Assembly (NCBI GenBank): GCA_963576725.1
Contig: OY755237.1
Coordinates: 61,681,873-61,745,872 of the forward strand
Length of the DNA: 64,000 nucleotides
DNA from: Azorinus chamasolen
Lineage: Eukaryota; Mollusca; Bivalvia; Cardiida; Solecurtidae
Direction: 5' to 3'
In this document: in pieces, positions 19,406 through 30,102 of the stretch
How positions within the stretch are numbered: the stretch's first letter is position 1
Layout of the letters: every line of letters starts with the position of its first letter
The notes under the pieces: generated by a model
Databases searched by the model: none
What the model was told of the DNA's origin: nothing
What the model saw: only the letters and a program-made list of their open reading frames with translations
Program-made: the position numbers and the translations under genes

Positions 19406-19627
19406 AGAGTATGATCATGGCTCAATAAGGCAACCACTTATTGTATAAACATGATTGTATGTTCAAAGAAGGTGATGGCTTAATTCAGACTGAAAGTAAT
19501 GCAGAAAGCTCCCATAACTGATCTATCTTTGAGCTATCTCCTGCCTGAAAGACTCAGAATTAGACTTGTTTGGTTGTTGTTGTAGAGGGTGTATACTCTA
19601 TAACACAGTTATAATTGTATTTTACAG

Positions 19628-19748
19628 ATGTAATGGACTTGAAGAAGAAACCAGTATGTTCCCGGAAGCAGACCTTGTGACTGACTCCAACACAATCTCT
19701 TTCACCATAAAACCATTCCAGATTATGTCCTTAAAGCTGTTTTTGTAG
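19628..19748 (+). CDS. MAN2C1: Cytosolic alpha-mannosidase 2C1, terminal exon with stop
   Basis: Acceptor GTATTTTACAG. The first base completes the split codon left by the previous exon (AT+A, Ile). Then 39 codons and TAG: CNGLEEETSMFPEADLV ... ISFTIKPFQIMSLKLFL. The pattern C-N-L/G-LEE near the start and (S/T)-(L/F)-T-(I/L)-KPF-(Q/E)-I-x-SL at the very end is how MAN2C1 proteins terminate. All three exons join in frame with strong splice sites, giving about 126 C-terminal residues, so the gene looks functional here. The stop is followed by a short 3' UTR with AATAAA at 19812. Confidence 0.9.
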
Positions 19749-19811
19749 CCTTAGGTTTGATGACAAGTCAAAAGGAACTGGTATTATAGAGGCTGGAATA
19801 GAATTAAAAGA

Positions 19812-19817
19812 AATAAA
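19812..19817 (+). promoter_or_regulatory. Polyadenylation signal AATAAA of MAN2C1
   Basis: Canonical AATAAA, 64 bp after the stop codon, in GAAATAAACATTGG. Distance suits a short 3' UTR. A cleavage site is not visible from sequence alone. Confidence 0.55.
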
Positions 19818-19984
19818 CATTGGTGATGGTTTTACTGAGCAGTCTTAGAAAGTTTTGTATTTTCGAAATGAAAGGTTATGGTTTTGTAATTTCATATATG
19901 CTTAGCAATGAAATATATTGATGAATTATAAATGAATAATTTCACCGTATAATTTCACTTTGTAATGCTAGATTTTTCTGGACT

Positions 19985-20440
19985 TTAACCCTGTCAGTGC
20001 AGAACCTTATCCGTTGATGTCCTTTGCAAACAGAGTAGACCTAGATGAAAGGGCTCTTAACCCTTTCCCCCATGGGCTATTTTTAGATCCAACCTCTTTG
20101 AATAAATCTACCGAAAAGGAGCATTAACTACAGAAAAGGAAAATTTTAGAAATTTGTAGTTTGAAACCATTGTGATAAATAGAGCATTTGCTCCTATAGG
20201 AGCAAATGCTCTATTTACCACAATGGTTTCAAGAAGGGACTTTTATAGAGGTGTAGAAAGACGTATTTATGTAGGAAAGGGTTAAAAGTGACCCTCTCAT
20301 CAGTGTTTGGCTGTTTGTCATCTTACATTTTTTTCTTTAACAATATTCCAGTGTATTCACAGTAGGTATGACCTTTCTGAATTTTGGACTATTCTATTTA
20401 TGCAATTTGTCCATTTGAACAATCAGCATTGAAAGCATTA
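19985..20440. mobile_element. Family H MITE split by family A
   Basis: TTAACCCTGTCAGTGCAGAA at the left, hairpin arm AACAGAGTAGACCTAGATGA, then a nested A element. After it: GTGACCCTCTCATCAGTG, and CAATCAGCATTGAAAGCATT at the right. Confidence 0.6.
20057..20285. mobile_element. Family A MITE nested in H, exact TTAA duplication
   Basis: TTAACCCTTTCCCCCATGGG ... GTAGGAAAGGGTTAA. Perfect heart GAGCATTTGCTCCTATAGG/AGCAAATGC. Host reads GGGCTC-TTAA-AAGTGACCC when the insert is removed. The CCCTTT ends resemble D ends, a terminal hybrid. Confidence 0.75.
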
Positions 20441-20769
20441 TGGCACGGGAATATTCCTGCATGCATGGGAGATGTTGGAAGCGCTTGATGTACTCTTGTA
20501 AAATCTTACTCAAATTATTTTAAATATTTAGATAGATAATAGTTTCAACCCAGATCATTAAGTGATAATTTAGATCCACATCAAAGAACTCCTGAAGGAG
20601 CAGTTTGACCAGGGTCTAGACTAAGTTTGATTTTAAGCTTTTTAATTGTGCCGAATTGAGTTATGCAGCTAGGAGAGATTGGAGGAAATTGTATCCACCC
20701 TTTTCATGTAAGAAATAATGACATCATGAATATTTATTTGCCAAATTTATTCACAAGATTTTTGTATTG
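20441..20769. other. MITE remnants
   Basis: 20575-20625: AAGAACTCCTGAAGGAGC hairpin. 20710-20745: TTCATGTAAGAAATAATGAC of family D. No gene. Confidence 0.4.
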
Positions 20770-21026
20770 ACAACTCTTTACACCATGAATATGCCTTTCT
20801 ATGCCTTTGCAAACAGAGAAGACCAAGATCAGACAGCTCCTATAGGAGCCACCTGATTAGAGTCTGCTCTGTTTGCTTATAATATTTTATTTACATATGA
20901 TTCTACAGTTTCTGCAATGGCCAAAAATCCATATGTCCATGACATTGTGCTATCTAACAAAATAACCAAATTAATATACATGACTTCATTATTTCTTACA
21001 TGAATTTTCATAGAGGAAAGGGTTAA
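20770..21026. mobile_element. Family D MITE
   Basis: CAACTCTTTACACCATGAAT ... TAGAGGAAAGGGTTAA. Hairpin GATCAGACAGCTCCTATAGG/AGCC complete. Confidence 0.7.
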
Positions 21027-21154
21027 ATTCAGATCTATGATATTTCATAAGCAAACAAAGGAGACGCTGATCAGACTGCCTCTACAGGAGCCATCTGATC
21101 TGGATCTACTCTGTTTGCACAAGTGTGAAAAAGCGATTACATGAGGAAAAAGGC
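21027..21154. mobile_element. Family D MITE, right half
   Basis: CATAAGCAAACAAAGGAGAC, hairpin heart CCTCTACAGGAGCC, GGATCTACTCTGTTTGC, ends GAGGAAAAAGGCTAA. Confidence 0.55.
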
Positions 21155-21174
21155 TAATGACAGATGTTGATTGT

Positions 21175-21374
21175 TTAACCTGCCTGATGTGGGCAGAAGA
21201 GTGATTACCTATACAAATAGTTTGGATCCAGATGAGATGCTGAGTTCCTCTGTATCTCATTTGATCGACCGTGGTTTTGAAAAAGAAGTGAGATTATTTG
21301 ATAAATCAACTGTGAGAATTGAAGTTGATGACCATTTCTACCATCAAAAGTTTGTTCAGTAGACTAAAGGTTAA
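21175..21374. mobile_element. Family F MITE, diverged
   Basis: TTAACCTGCCTGATGTGGGC ... AGTAGACTAAAGGTTAA. Hairpin AGTTTGGATCCAGATGAGAT with ATCTCATTTGATC. An open stretch at 21171-21362 is F sequence, not a gene. Confidence 0.55.
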
Positions 21375-21518
21375 ATTGCTGACATAATAGTTTGATACTA
21401 TCACTTGTAAGGATAAAATGTCCTGTATACATTTATGTGTTTGATGATGCAGATATATTTCTATTACAAATGGCATAATAGGAATTTTGTGACCTTTACT
21501 GATGTATTTAATAGCAAT

Positions 21519-21701
21519 ATATAAAACCCCTCTAAACCAGAATTCTAGTAGAGAAGAATTTAGATACTTTTAGGCAGGTGGCTGCTAAATGCAGGGTGAA
21601 AGTCATGCAGAAAGCTACTTTCACCCTGCATTAAGCTGCCACCTGGCTCTAAGACTGATATTTATACTAACTTGAATGTCCAGTTTAGAGGGGTTTTACT
21701 G
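21519..21701. mobile_element. Family C MITE with a hairpin-arm deletion
   Basis: ATAAAACCCCTCTAAACCAG ... CAGTTTAGAGGGGTTTTACTG (right end quoted without its first base where longer). The GCTCCT heart is missing: AGAAAGC is joined directly to TACTTTCACCCTGC. Confidence 0.65.
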
Positions 21702-21767
21702 TAGTTTTAATGACAGAAGGGGAATAATATGTATGAAGCATATGTCATATTACCTGTAATAGCTACC

Positions 21768-22330
21768 CTTTCCCTTTTCTATGTTTATTTTAAATTTCAA
21801 TACCTACTCAATATTCATGGACAAAATAGTTATAATGAAATATGGAAGATGGATCATTGTAGCCATTTCAGAAATAAAAGAAACATTTCTTTCAAATTCC
21901 ATTAGCAAACAAAGCAGACTCTGATCAAATAGCTCTTATAGGAGCCTTCTGAACTTGGTCTACTTTGTTTGCAAATACAGTAAAACCAGGCTAATGCGAC
22001 CACCTAAAAGATGTATAAATATGGGTACTAGAGGCAGGTGGTAGCTTAATGCAGGACAAAAGTAATGCAGAAAGCTCCTAAATGAGCTTTCTTACTTTTG
22101 TCCTGCATTAAGCAACCACCTGCTTATAAAGACAACCATATTTATTCATTAAGTGGACGCATTAGCAGGGTTCTACTGTACATGAAAAAACGTGTTTATA
22201 TGTGTGAACTTGTTCAGCAAACAGTGCAGACCCAGATCAAAAGGCTCCTGTAGGATCAGGGTGTACACTATCTGCTGCTATGTCAGTATAATTTATCAAA
22301 ATGGTGATTTAGATTTTGTGTCCAAATACA
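21768..22330. mobile_element. Family D MITE(s) with nested C-type element
   Basis: 21768-21977: CTACCCTTTCCCTTTTCTAT, ATGGAAGATGGATCATTG, hairpin AATAGCTCTTATAGGAGCC, TTTGTTTGCAAA. After the nested element: CATGAAAAAACGTGTTTATA. A further hairpin (GCAAACAGTGCAGACCCAGA) follows at 22217-22280. Confidence 0.55.
21978..22178. mobile_element. Family C-like MITE, exact TA duplication
   Basis: TA-CAGTAAAACCAGGCTAATG ... GCATTAGCAGGGTTCTACTG-TA, 201 bp. Hairpin ATGCAGAAAGCTCCTAAATG/AGCTTTC. Removing it gives GCAAA-TA-CATGAAAAAACG in the host D element. Confidence 0.75.
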
Positions 22331-22373
22331 CAGGGTAATTAGGGTTCTTGAAATGCATTTTCCAAGTTGTTAT

Positions 22374-24090
22374 TATACCCCCCTTTTGAAAAAATGGGGG
22401 TATATTGCTTTGCACATGTCGGTCGGTCGGTCGGTAGGTCGGTCGGTCGGTCGGTCGGTCTGTCGGTCGGTCGGTAGATCGATGGTTTCCGAACGATAAC
22501 TAATAAACGACTTGGCCTAGAATCTTCAAACTTGCTGTGGTGGTTGGTCATGACAAGTAGATGACCCCTATTGTTTTTTAGGTCACTAGGTCAAAGGTCA
22601 AGGTCACCATGACCTAAAATGGTGAAATAGTTTCCGATCAATAACTGCTCAAGGGTTTGGCTTGGGATCTTCAAGCTTGCTGTGGTGGTTGGTCATGACC
22701 ACTAGATGACCCCTATTGATTTTGAGGTCACTAGGTCAAAGGTCAAGGTCACCATGACCTTAAATGGTTAAATGGTTTCCGATCAATAACTGCTCAAGGG
22801 TTTAGCTTAGAATCTTCAAACTTGCTGTGGTAGTTGGTCATGACCACTGGATGACCCCTATTGATTTTGAGGTCACTAGGTCAAAGGTCAAGGTCACCAT
22901 GACCTTAACTGGTAAAATGGTTTCCGATCAATAACTGCTCAAGGGTTTGGCTTAGGATCTTCAAATTTGCTTAGGTGGTTGGTCATGACAACTAGATGAG
23001 TCCTATAGTTTTTTAGGTCACTAGGTCAAAGGTCAAGGTCACCATGACCTTAAAGGGTGGAATGGTTTGCGATCGATAACTGCTCAATAGTTTGGCCTAG
23101 GATCTTCAAATTTGCTGTGGTGGTTGGTAATGACCACTGGATGACCCCTATTGCTTTTTAGGTCACTAGGTCAAAGGTCAAGGTCACCATGCTCTTAACT
23201 GGTCAAATGGTTTCCGATCAATAACTGCTCAAGGGTTTGTCTTAGAATCTTCAAACTTGCTGCGGTAGTTGGTCATGACAACTGGATGGCCCCTATTGTA
23301 TTTGAGGTCACTAGGTCAAAGGTCAAGGTCACCATGACCTTAACTTGTAAAATTGTTTCTGATCAATAACTGCTCAAGGGTTTGGCTTAGGATCTTCAAA
23401 TTTGCTTAGGTGGTTGGTCATGACAACTAGATAAGCCCTATTGTTTTTTAGGTCACTAGGTCAAAGGTCAAGATCACCATGACCTTAACTGATGAAATTG
23501 TTTGCGATCAATAACTGCTCAAGGGTTTGGCCTAGGATCTTCAAACTTGCTGTGGTGGTTGGTCATGACCAGTAGATAACCCCTTATATTTTTTAGGTCA
23601 CTAGGTCAAAGGTCAAGGTCACCATGACCTTAACTGATGAAATTGTTTGCGATCAATAACTGCTCAAGGGTTTGGCTTAGGATCTTCAAACTTGCTGTGG
23701 TGGTTGGTCATGACAACTAGATGACCCCTATTGATTTTGAGGTCACTAGGTTGAAGATCAAGGTCATCATGACCTTAACTGATGAAATGGTTTCCAATTA
23801 ATTACTGCTCAATGGTTTGGTTCGGGATCTTCAAACTTGCTGTGGTAGTTGGTTGTGACCACTTGATGACCCCTAAAGTTGTTGGGGTCACTAGGTCAAA
23901 GGTCAAGGTCACCATGACCTTAATATGTGAAATGTTTTCAGATCAATAAATGATCAGTGGTTTGGCTTAGGATATTCAAAGTTGCTGTGGTGATTAGTCA
24001 TGACCGCTAGATGACCTCTATAGTTGAGGTCACTAGATCAAAGGTCAGGGGGTCTAGGGGGGTATACATGTTTTACAAACATCTCTTGTT
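22374..24090 (+). mobile_element. Helentron/HINE-like element, TATACCCCC family, complete
   Basis: 5' end TTATACCCCCCTTTTG, hairpin with AATGGGGGTATA. (GGTC)n at about 22420-22475. Then about ten core units of about 145 bp, each with AATAACTGCTCAAGGGTTTG, CTTCAAACTTGCTGTGGTGG and AGGTCACTAGGTCAAAGG-type runs. The 3' subterminal GGGGGGTATA is the inverse of the 5' repeat, followed by the hairpin ATGTTTTACAAACAT and CTCTTGTT. No protein encoded. Best model of the family; the copy at 7431 lacks the 5' end. Confidence 0.8.
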
Positions 24091-24189
24091 GAAGTGTGTG
24101 AGTACATGAATCTAAGTTTACATTTCTCAGGCAACAACCAATGATATCAGACAATCTGATGGCATTTACATGGTTTAATTAAAGGAAAT

Positions 24190-24419
24190 TGGAAGTATTT
24201 TTTGACAATATTGTACTTTGGTATGTGGCATTAAGGCACCTTGGATGAAAGTATTTTTGGATTATATTGTTATTTGTACTATAGTTCTTTGAATGAAAGT
24301 ACATGTATTTTGATTATATAACACTATTGTACTTCTGGTGAAAAGTATTTTTTTTATTACAATGTACACTGGTTGTTTGATATATATTGTACTATTGTAA
24401 TTTGGATGAACGTATTTTT
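24190..24419 (+). repeat. Degenerate short tandem repeat
   Basis: About four units of 60-70 bp with TTGGATGAAAGTATTTTTGG, ATTATATTGT and TTGTACT. AT-rich, non-coding. Confidence 0.5.
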
Positions 24420-25310
24420 AGTCCCTCATCAGGCATTCGAGTGGGGCTATAGGTTTGTACTCCATCCATCTGTCCTTCCGTCCGGATTTTTGTCTTGGCG
24501 ATATCTCGTCAACCACTAGGACTATGCTTTCCAAATTTATTGTGTGGGTGCATCTTGGTAAGGCAGAGTGTTGCATACTACTATGATGTGTCTGTGACAT
24601 TGACCTTGACTTCAGTCTCAATAAAATATGTCTAGAATCTAGTGTCTGGATGATATATCCTCAACCCCTTGAGTTAGGATTTCCACATTTGTGTGAGTGC
24701 ATCTTTGGAAGGTGTAGTGTATTGTCCTACTTTGGTATCTCTGTGACCTTGACTTTGACAGTGACCTCAGTTTTAGTAATACATTGTTTGAAATTGGTCT
24801 GAATGATACATCCTCAATCCCTTGGGTTAGGATTTCCAAATTTATTGTGTGAGTGCATCTTGTGAAGGCAAAGTGTCTAATACTACTTAAATGTCTCAGT
24901 AATCTTGACCACAGTTTTAGTAAAATATTGTCTGATATGTGTCTGGATGACATATCCTCAGCCCCTTGGGATAGGATTTCCAAATTTATTGTGTGGGTGC
25001 ATCTTGGGAAGGGGAAGTGTTCCATACTACTTCGATGTCTATACCCTTGACCTTGACCATGACCTCAGCTTTAGTGAAAAGGATTCTACAGTTTTTCCAG
25101 ATAATATATTCTCATGCCCTCGGGTTAGGATTTCGTAATTCTTTTGTGGATGAATCTTAGGAAGGCGGGGTGTCTCATAGTACCCTATGACCTTTACTCT
25201 GACCTTCACCTCAGTTAAAAAAATGTCTAATTTTGTTGATGCATCTTAGGAAGGCAGAGTGTCAAATTCTGCTTTGATCTGTGATCTTGACTCGCCTAAA
25301 GGCATGTAAG
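24420..25310 (+). mobile_element. HINE-like element, AGTCCCTCATC family, 3' end unclear
   Basis: AGTCCCTCATCAGGCATTCG after a T run, with a TCCATCTGTCCTTCCGTCC microsatellite-like stretch. Six core units of about 150 bp follow, with TTTCCAAATTTATTGTGTG, GTGCATCTTGGGAAGGC and TGACCTTGACC. The repeat makes repetitive open stretches on the - strand (RCTHTINLEIL units) that are not genes. No CTTGTT terminus was found. Confidence 0.6.
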
Positions 25311-25765
25311 TAATATGTTGAAACATGCCTACTTAAGACAGCCACCTTAAAATGAATGAACTGATCTCACTATATTGTATATGGACCATTAATAAAAAGT
25401 TTCACAATGTCACTCATATATATATATACTTGTAATATCAATAACTATTCCCTATCAGTCTACATCCAACCCAAGGGGATGACTGTTGAAATGAGAAATG
25501 CAGTCTCTGGTGAGATATGGTAGATTGCTTTACAATATGTGCTTATTTTATTATAATGTACTGTGTTACTTGGATGTCACTAACATAATCAGAAACTAAT
25601 TAAAGTTATAAATGAATTATTATGTTTGTTGTTATTTCTGCCTGTTCTGAAATGTTGCACTTCTGACATAGTTTAGAATATAATCAGGATACACCCTACT
25701 TACAATTATTGACAAAACATTTTATCCTGTCACCAAAATGACATGAATTGATTGAAGAATAGATA
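25311..25765. other. Mostly unique intergenic sequence
   Basis: No repeat family recognised. One small exon-like island at about 25459-25511 is described in the findings. Confidence 0.35.
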
Positions 25766-25955
25766 CAGTAAAATCTTGTTAATATGACTACTCAAAAGAA
25801 GTTTTAGATAGGTATAATTAAAACAGATTGTACCTTGATGCAGAATGAAAGTGATACAGAACGCTCCCATAGAAGCTTTCCATATTAAGCAACAACCTGC
25901 TTTTACAGAACCCTTTGTTTGTAGATTATATGGTCTCATTAGCGAGACTTTATTG
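25766..25955. mobile_element. Family C-like MITE, diverged
   Basis: TA-CAGTAAAATCTTGTTAATA ... GCGAGACTTTATTG-TA. Hairpin GATACAGAACGCTCCCATAG/AAGC, right arm mostly lost. Confidence 0.6.
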
Positions 25956-25993
25956 TATGTATTAGGTATAAAAACCTATATAGGTAAGATACT

Positions 25994-26212
25994 GAACTCT
26001 TTTCTCCATAAATATACCTTTGCAAACAGAGTAGACAAAGATGAGCAGTCCAATCAGGATCTGCTCTGTTTTCTTACAAAAATAGATATGATTCTACAAT
26101 TTTTATTATGGCCAAGCATTCATGTGTCCATGTGCTATTATAAAAACATAATCTATTTAATATTCATATTAAAATTAGTTCTTACATGAATATTAAAGGA
26201 GTAAATGGTTAA
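25994..26212. mobile_element. Family D MITE
   Basis: GAACTCTTTTCTCCATAAAT ... AAAGGAGTAAATGGTTAA. Hairpin shortened (AGATGAGCAGTCCAATCAGG). The right TTAA starts another D fragment (CACTCCATAAATACGG). Confidence 0.6.
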
Positions 26213-26295
26213 CACTCCATAAATACGGTTTAAAGCCTATGCAAACAGTCGACCCAGATCAGAATCTACTCTGGTCTGGAGCTATACGCAATATA

Positions 26296-26452
26296 ACGTG
26301 TCTTAAGTGGCCATCGAAGATGTCTAATTATGGGTCTGTAAGGCAGGTGGTAGCTTAACGCATAACTTGTGACTTGCATTAAGCAACCACCTGCTGTTTA
26401 AGACTCATATTTTCAATAAATGAATGGTCGCTTAAGACAGGTTCTACTATAG
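26296..26452. mobile_element. Family C-like MITE, short
   Basis: AACGTGTCTTAAGTGGCCAT ... GGTCGCTTAAGACAGGTTC. Hairpin GCAGGTGGTAGCTTAACGCA with GCATTAAGCAACCACCTGC. The GCTCCT heart is deleted. Confidence 0.55.
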
Positions 26453-26908
26453 GTCTAATTCTAGAGTTTCATTCCTGCGCTCATGAGCCATTATGAAAAC
26501 TCGGCTGTTTGATTGCATTGTGTCATTATTTCTTACATATATGTATATACATATCTGCTTAATCTCTGATCAGTTTCAAATGCGTCAAACAGTTTGGATC
26601 TTGATGCTCGGCGTTTGTAAAGATTATGACCGATTAACCCAAAGTACAGTAAAGCTAAGTGATGTGTACAGGTACTCGTACCTTACCTCTGATATATTAA
26701 GAGGTGCTGTTTTGCATATGAATCCATGTCTTTTTCTTAAACCTTTGAGTGCCAGAAACGAGTGTCATTTGCATTTGCAAACAGTGTAGGTCTTGTTCAC
26801 TGAAGGGAGCTGCTAGAAGAGCACTCTGGTCCTGATCAGAGTCTTTACTGTTAGTGATTCATCATCATCAAACACAGTTATGCCTTTCATATTAAGGGAT
26901 AATATAGT
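26453..26908. other. D, F and H MITE fragments
   Basis: D right half near 26460-26550 (TGTCATTATTTCTTACAT). F fragment at 26583-26625 (AACAGTTTGGATCTTGATG). H-type hairpin at 26740-26890 (GCAAACAGTGTAGGTC ... CTGATCAGAGTCTTTACTG). No coding signal. Confidence 0.45.
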
Positions 26909-26989
26909 TAACATATTCCCTCATATTGACACCTTTTGGCACCTCTGGAAAAGTCACTTTCTGCATTTGCTCTAGTAAATGCTCCTTTT

Positions 26990-29900
26990 TAGCCGGATTT
27001 GTCGGGCTGTTGGGCATTGGGTGGGCTGTTGGGCGGGCGGGTAGGCGGTCGGCATGCCGTTGTTAATAAAACTTTAACATTGCTTATAACTTCTGAATTA
27101 CCTAAGCTAGACAATTCATATTTGATATGCCGATAGTGTGGGTGATGACCTTTCACTTGATACAAGGATACATGAAATCAGGTCAAGGTCAAGGTGACTG
27201 TTCCGAAAACTTTGACTTTTTAGCTCACCAGAGCACTTTTGTGCTCAGGGTGAGCTTTTGTGATCACTTGATGTCCGTCGTCCGTCGTCGTGCGTCGTCC
27301 GTCGTCCGTCGTCCGTCGTCGGGCGTCAACAATTTGGACCTTTAAAAATCTTCTTCTCTGAATCTACAGGGTTCTCAGCTTTCATCTTTGGTACATAGCA
27401 TCATCTTTAGGTCCTCTACAAAAGTTATATAAATTTTGCCCCTGGGGTCAAAATTGGCCCCGCCCCAGGGGTGCCTTGTTTTCTAATGAAATATATAGTA
27501 AAACTTTGAAAATCTTCTCCTCTGAATCTACAGGGTTCTCAGCTTTCATATTTGGCACATAGCATCATGTTCAGGTCCTCTACAAAAGTTATATAAATTA
27601 TGCCCCTGGGGTCAAAATTGGCCCCGCCCCAGGGGTAGCCAGTTTTGAATAGAAACATATAGTGAAAACTTTGAAAATCTTCTCCTCTGAATCTACAGTG
27701 TTCTCAGCTTTCATATTTGGCACATAGCATCATGTTCAGGTCCTCTATAAAAGTTATATAAATTATGGCCCTGGGGTCAAAATTGGCCCCGCCCCAGGGG
27801 TAGCCAGATTCCAATAGAAACATATAGTGACAACTTTGAAAATCTTCTCCTCTGAATCTACAGCGTTCTTAGCTTTCATATTTGGCACATAGCATCATGT
27901 TCAGGTCCTCTACAAAAGTTATATAAATTATGGCCCTGGGGTCAAAATTGGCCCCGCCCCAGGGGTAGCCAGATTCCAATAGAAACATATAGTGACAACT
28001 TTGAAAGTCTTCTCCTCTGAATCTACAGCGTTCTTAGCTTTCATATTTGGCACATAGCATCATGTTCAGGTCCTCTACAAAATTTATATAAATTATGGCC
28101 CTGGGGTCAAAATTGGCCCCGCCCCAGGGGTAGCCAGATTTCAATAGAAACATATAGTGACAACTTTGAAAATCTTCTCCTCTGAATCTACAGCGTTCTC
28201 AGCTTTCATATTTGGCACATAGCATCATGTTCAGGTCCTCTACAAAATTTATATAAATTATGGCCCTGGGGTCAAAATTGGCCCCGCCCCAGGGTTAGCC
28301 AGATTTGAATAGAAACATATAGTGAAACTTTGAAAATCTTCTCCTCTGAATCTACAGCATTCTCAGCTTTCATATTTGGCACATAGTATCATGTTCAGGT
28401 CCTCTACAAAAGTTATATAAATTATGTCCCTGGGGTCAAAATTGGCCCCGCCCCAGGGGTAGCCAGTTTTGAATAGAAACATATAGTGACAACTTTTAAA
28501 ATCTTTTCTTCTGAATCTACAGGGTTCTCAGTTTTCATATTTGGCACATAGCATCATGTTCAGGTCCTCTACAAAAGTTATATACATTATGCCCCTGGGG
28601 TCAAATTGACCCCGCCCCAGGGGTGGCCAGTTTTCAATAGAAACATATAGTGACAACTTTGAAAATCTTCTCCTCTAAATCTACAGGGTTCTTAGCTTTC
28701 ATATTTGGCACATAGGATCATATTCAGGTCCTCTACAAAAGTTATATTAATTATGCCCCAGGGGTCAAAATTGGCCCCGCCCCAGGGTAGCCATGTCTCA
28801 ATAGAAACATATAGTGACAACTTTGAAAATCTTCTCCTCAGAAACTGGAAGGTTCTCAGCTTTCATATTTGACACATAACATCATGTTCTGGTCCTCTAC
28901 AAGAATTATATAAATTATGCCCCCGGGGTCAAAATTGGCCCCACCCCAGGGGTAGCCAGTTTGCAATAGAAACATATAGTGTCAAATTTGAAAATATTTT
29001 CCTCAGAAACTGGAAGGTTCTCAGCTTTCATATTTGGCAAATAGCATCATGTTCAGGTCCTCTACAAAAGTTGTATAAATTATGCCCCTTGGATCAAAAT
29101 AAGCCCGCCCCATGGGTGGCTAGTTTTCTCTAGAAACATATTGTGAAAACTTTGAACATCTTCTCCTCTGATTGCCTGGTGAGCGATGTCAGGGCCATTC
29201 TGGCCCTCTTGTTTTAACAAACTTTAACATTGCTATAACGTCTAAACCACAAATGCTAGGCAATTCATCTTTGGTATACAGATGGCTTCGGTTAAGGCCT
29301 TTCAATTTATTTAAATATATTGAAATTAGGTCAAGGTCGAGGTCACTATTTTGACAAGTTGGCCATCATTGAAAAACTTCAACATTTTGTCCTAACTTCT
29401 GAACCACATATGCTAGACAATTCATATATGGTGTGGAGATAGCTTTGATGAAGGCCTTCCAGTTGATACAAGGATGCATGAAATTGGGTCAATGTCACTA
29501 TTTTGAAAACTTGGCTGTTTTTAACAAACTTTAACATTTTGGTATAATTTCTGATCCATAAACGCAAGGCATTTCATCTTTGGTATTCAAAAAGCTTTGG
29601 TAAGAACATTACATATGACATAAAGGTACCTGAAATCATGTCAATGTCACTATTTTCAAAACGTGGCTGTTATTAGAATTTTGTTATAACTTCTGAACTA
29701 CATACGCTAGACAATTTATATTTGGTATGCAGATAGCTTGGCTGAAGGTCTTTCAGTTGATACAAGAATACATGAAATCAGGTCAAGGTCAAGGTTACTT
29801 TTTTGTCTTCTTGGACGCCTTTAATGGACTATAACATTGCTTATAAGTTAAGAACTGTAAATGCAAAATCAGGTCAAGGTCATTGTCTTGAAACTACAGT

Positions 29901-30063
29901 TAACTGTTGTTTTTTTTTCATTGTGAATTTCACATATGTGTAACTAAAAATTCGAATCTGTGTTGAAGCGACGTAAAAACTTATATCAATAAAAAATCAT
30001 TAAGTAAATTGTTAACACAAACAAATCCCGCATTGACGCGGTTTCCGCATTTTTTTGCTTGTT
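26990..30063 (+). mobile_element. Helentron/HINE-like element, AGCCGGATTT family (outer)
   Basis: 5' AGCCGGATTTGTCGGGCTG with a G-rich GGGC/GGTC stretch. Core units with AACTTTAACATTGCTTATAA, CTAGACAATTCATATTTGG, GATACAAGGATACATGAAAT and TCAGGTCAAGGTCAAGG at 27060-27210 and 29215-29890. Right end AAATCCCGCATTGACGCGG (partner of the 5' GCCGGATTT) and CTTGTT at 30058-30063. Another HINE (27222-29213) sits inside one of its core units. Confidence 0.65.
27222..29213 (+). mobile_element. Helentron/HINE-like element, AGCTCACC family (inner)
   Basis: AGCTCACCAGAGCACTTTTG/TGCTCAGGGTGAGCT hairpin at the 5' end. (GTCGTCC)n at 27270-27325, then GGGCGTCAACAATTTGGACC. About eleven core units of about 163 bp have CTCTGAATCTACAGGGTTC, TTTGGCACATAGCATCATG and the self-complementary TGGGGTCAAAATTGGCCCC. 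Right end GGTGAGCGATGTC, hairpin AGGGCCATTCTGGCCCT, CTTGTT. Removing it restores an outer core unit, TTGACTTTT-TAACAAAC. Confidence 0.78.
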
Positions 30064-30102
30064 GGTAGATTTATTCAAAGAGGTTGTGTCTAAATTTAGC
30101 CA

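Larger units (their letters stand above)
26909..30102. mobile_element. Family A MITE split by nested Helentron-like elements
   Basis: The left part is TTAACATATTCCCTCATATT ... CTCTAGTAAATGCTCC up to about 26989. The right part, GGTAGATTTATTCAAAGAGG, starts at 30064. The intact family reads TCCTTTTGGTAGATTTATTC, so about 3.07 kb was inserted at the T run. Confidence 0.7.

Noticed and set aside
22339..22551. 70-residue frame with RPTDRPTDRPTD repeats on the - strand
   Set aside because: Encoded by the (GGTC)n microsatellite of a HINE-like element.
24639..25025. 128-residue open frame on the - strand with repeated RCTHTINLEIL units
   Set aside because: Translation of a HINE-like tandem core; period and sequence follow the DNA repeat, with no known domain.
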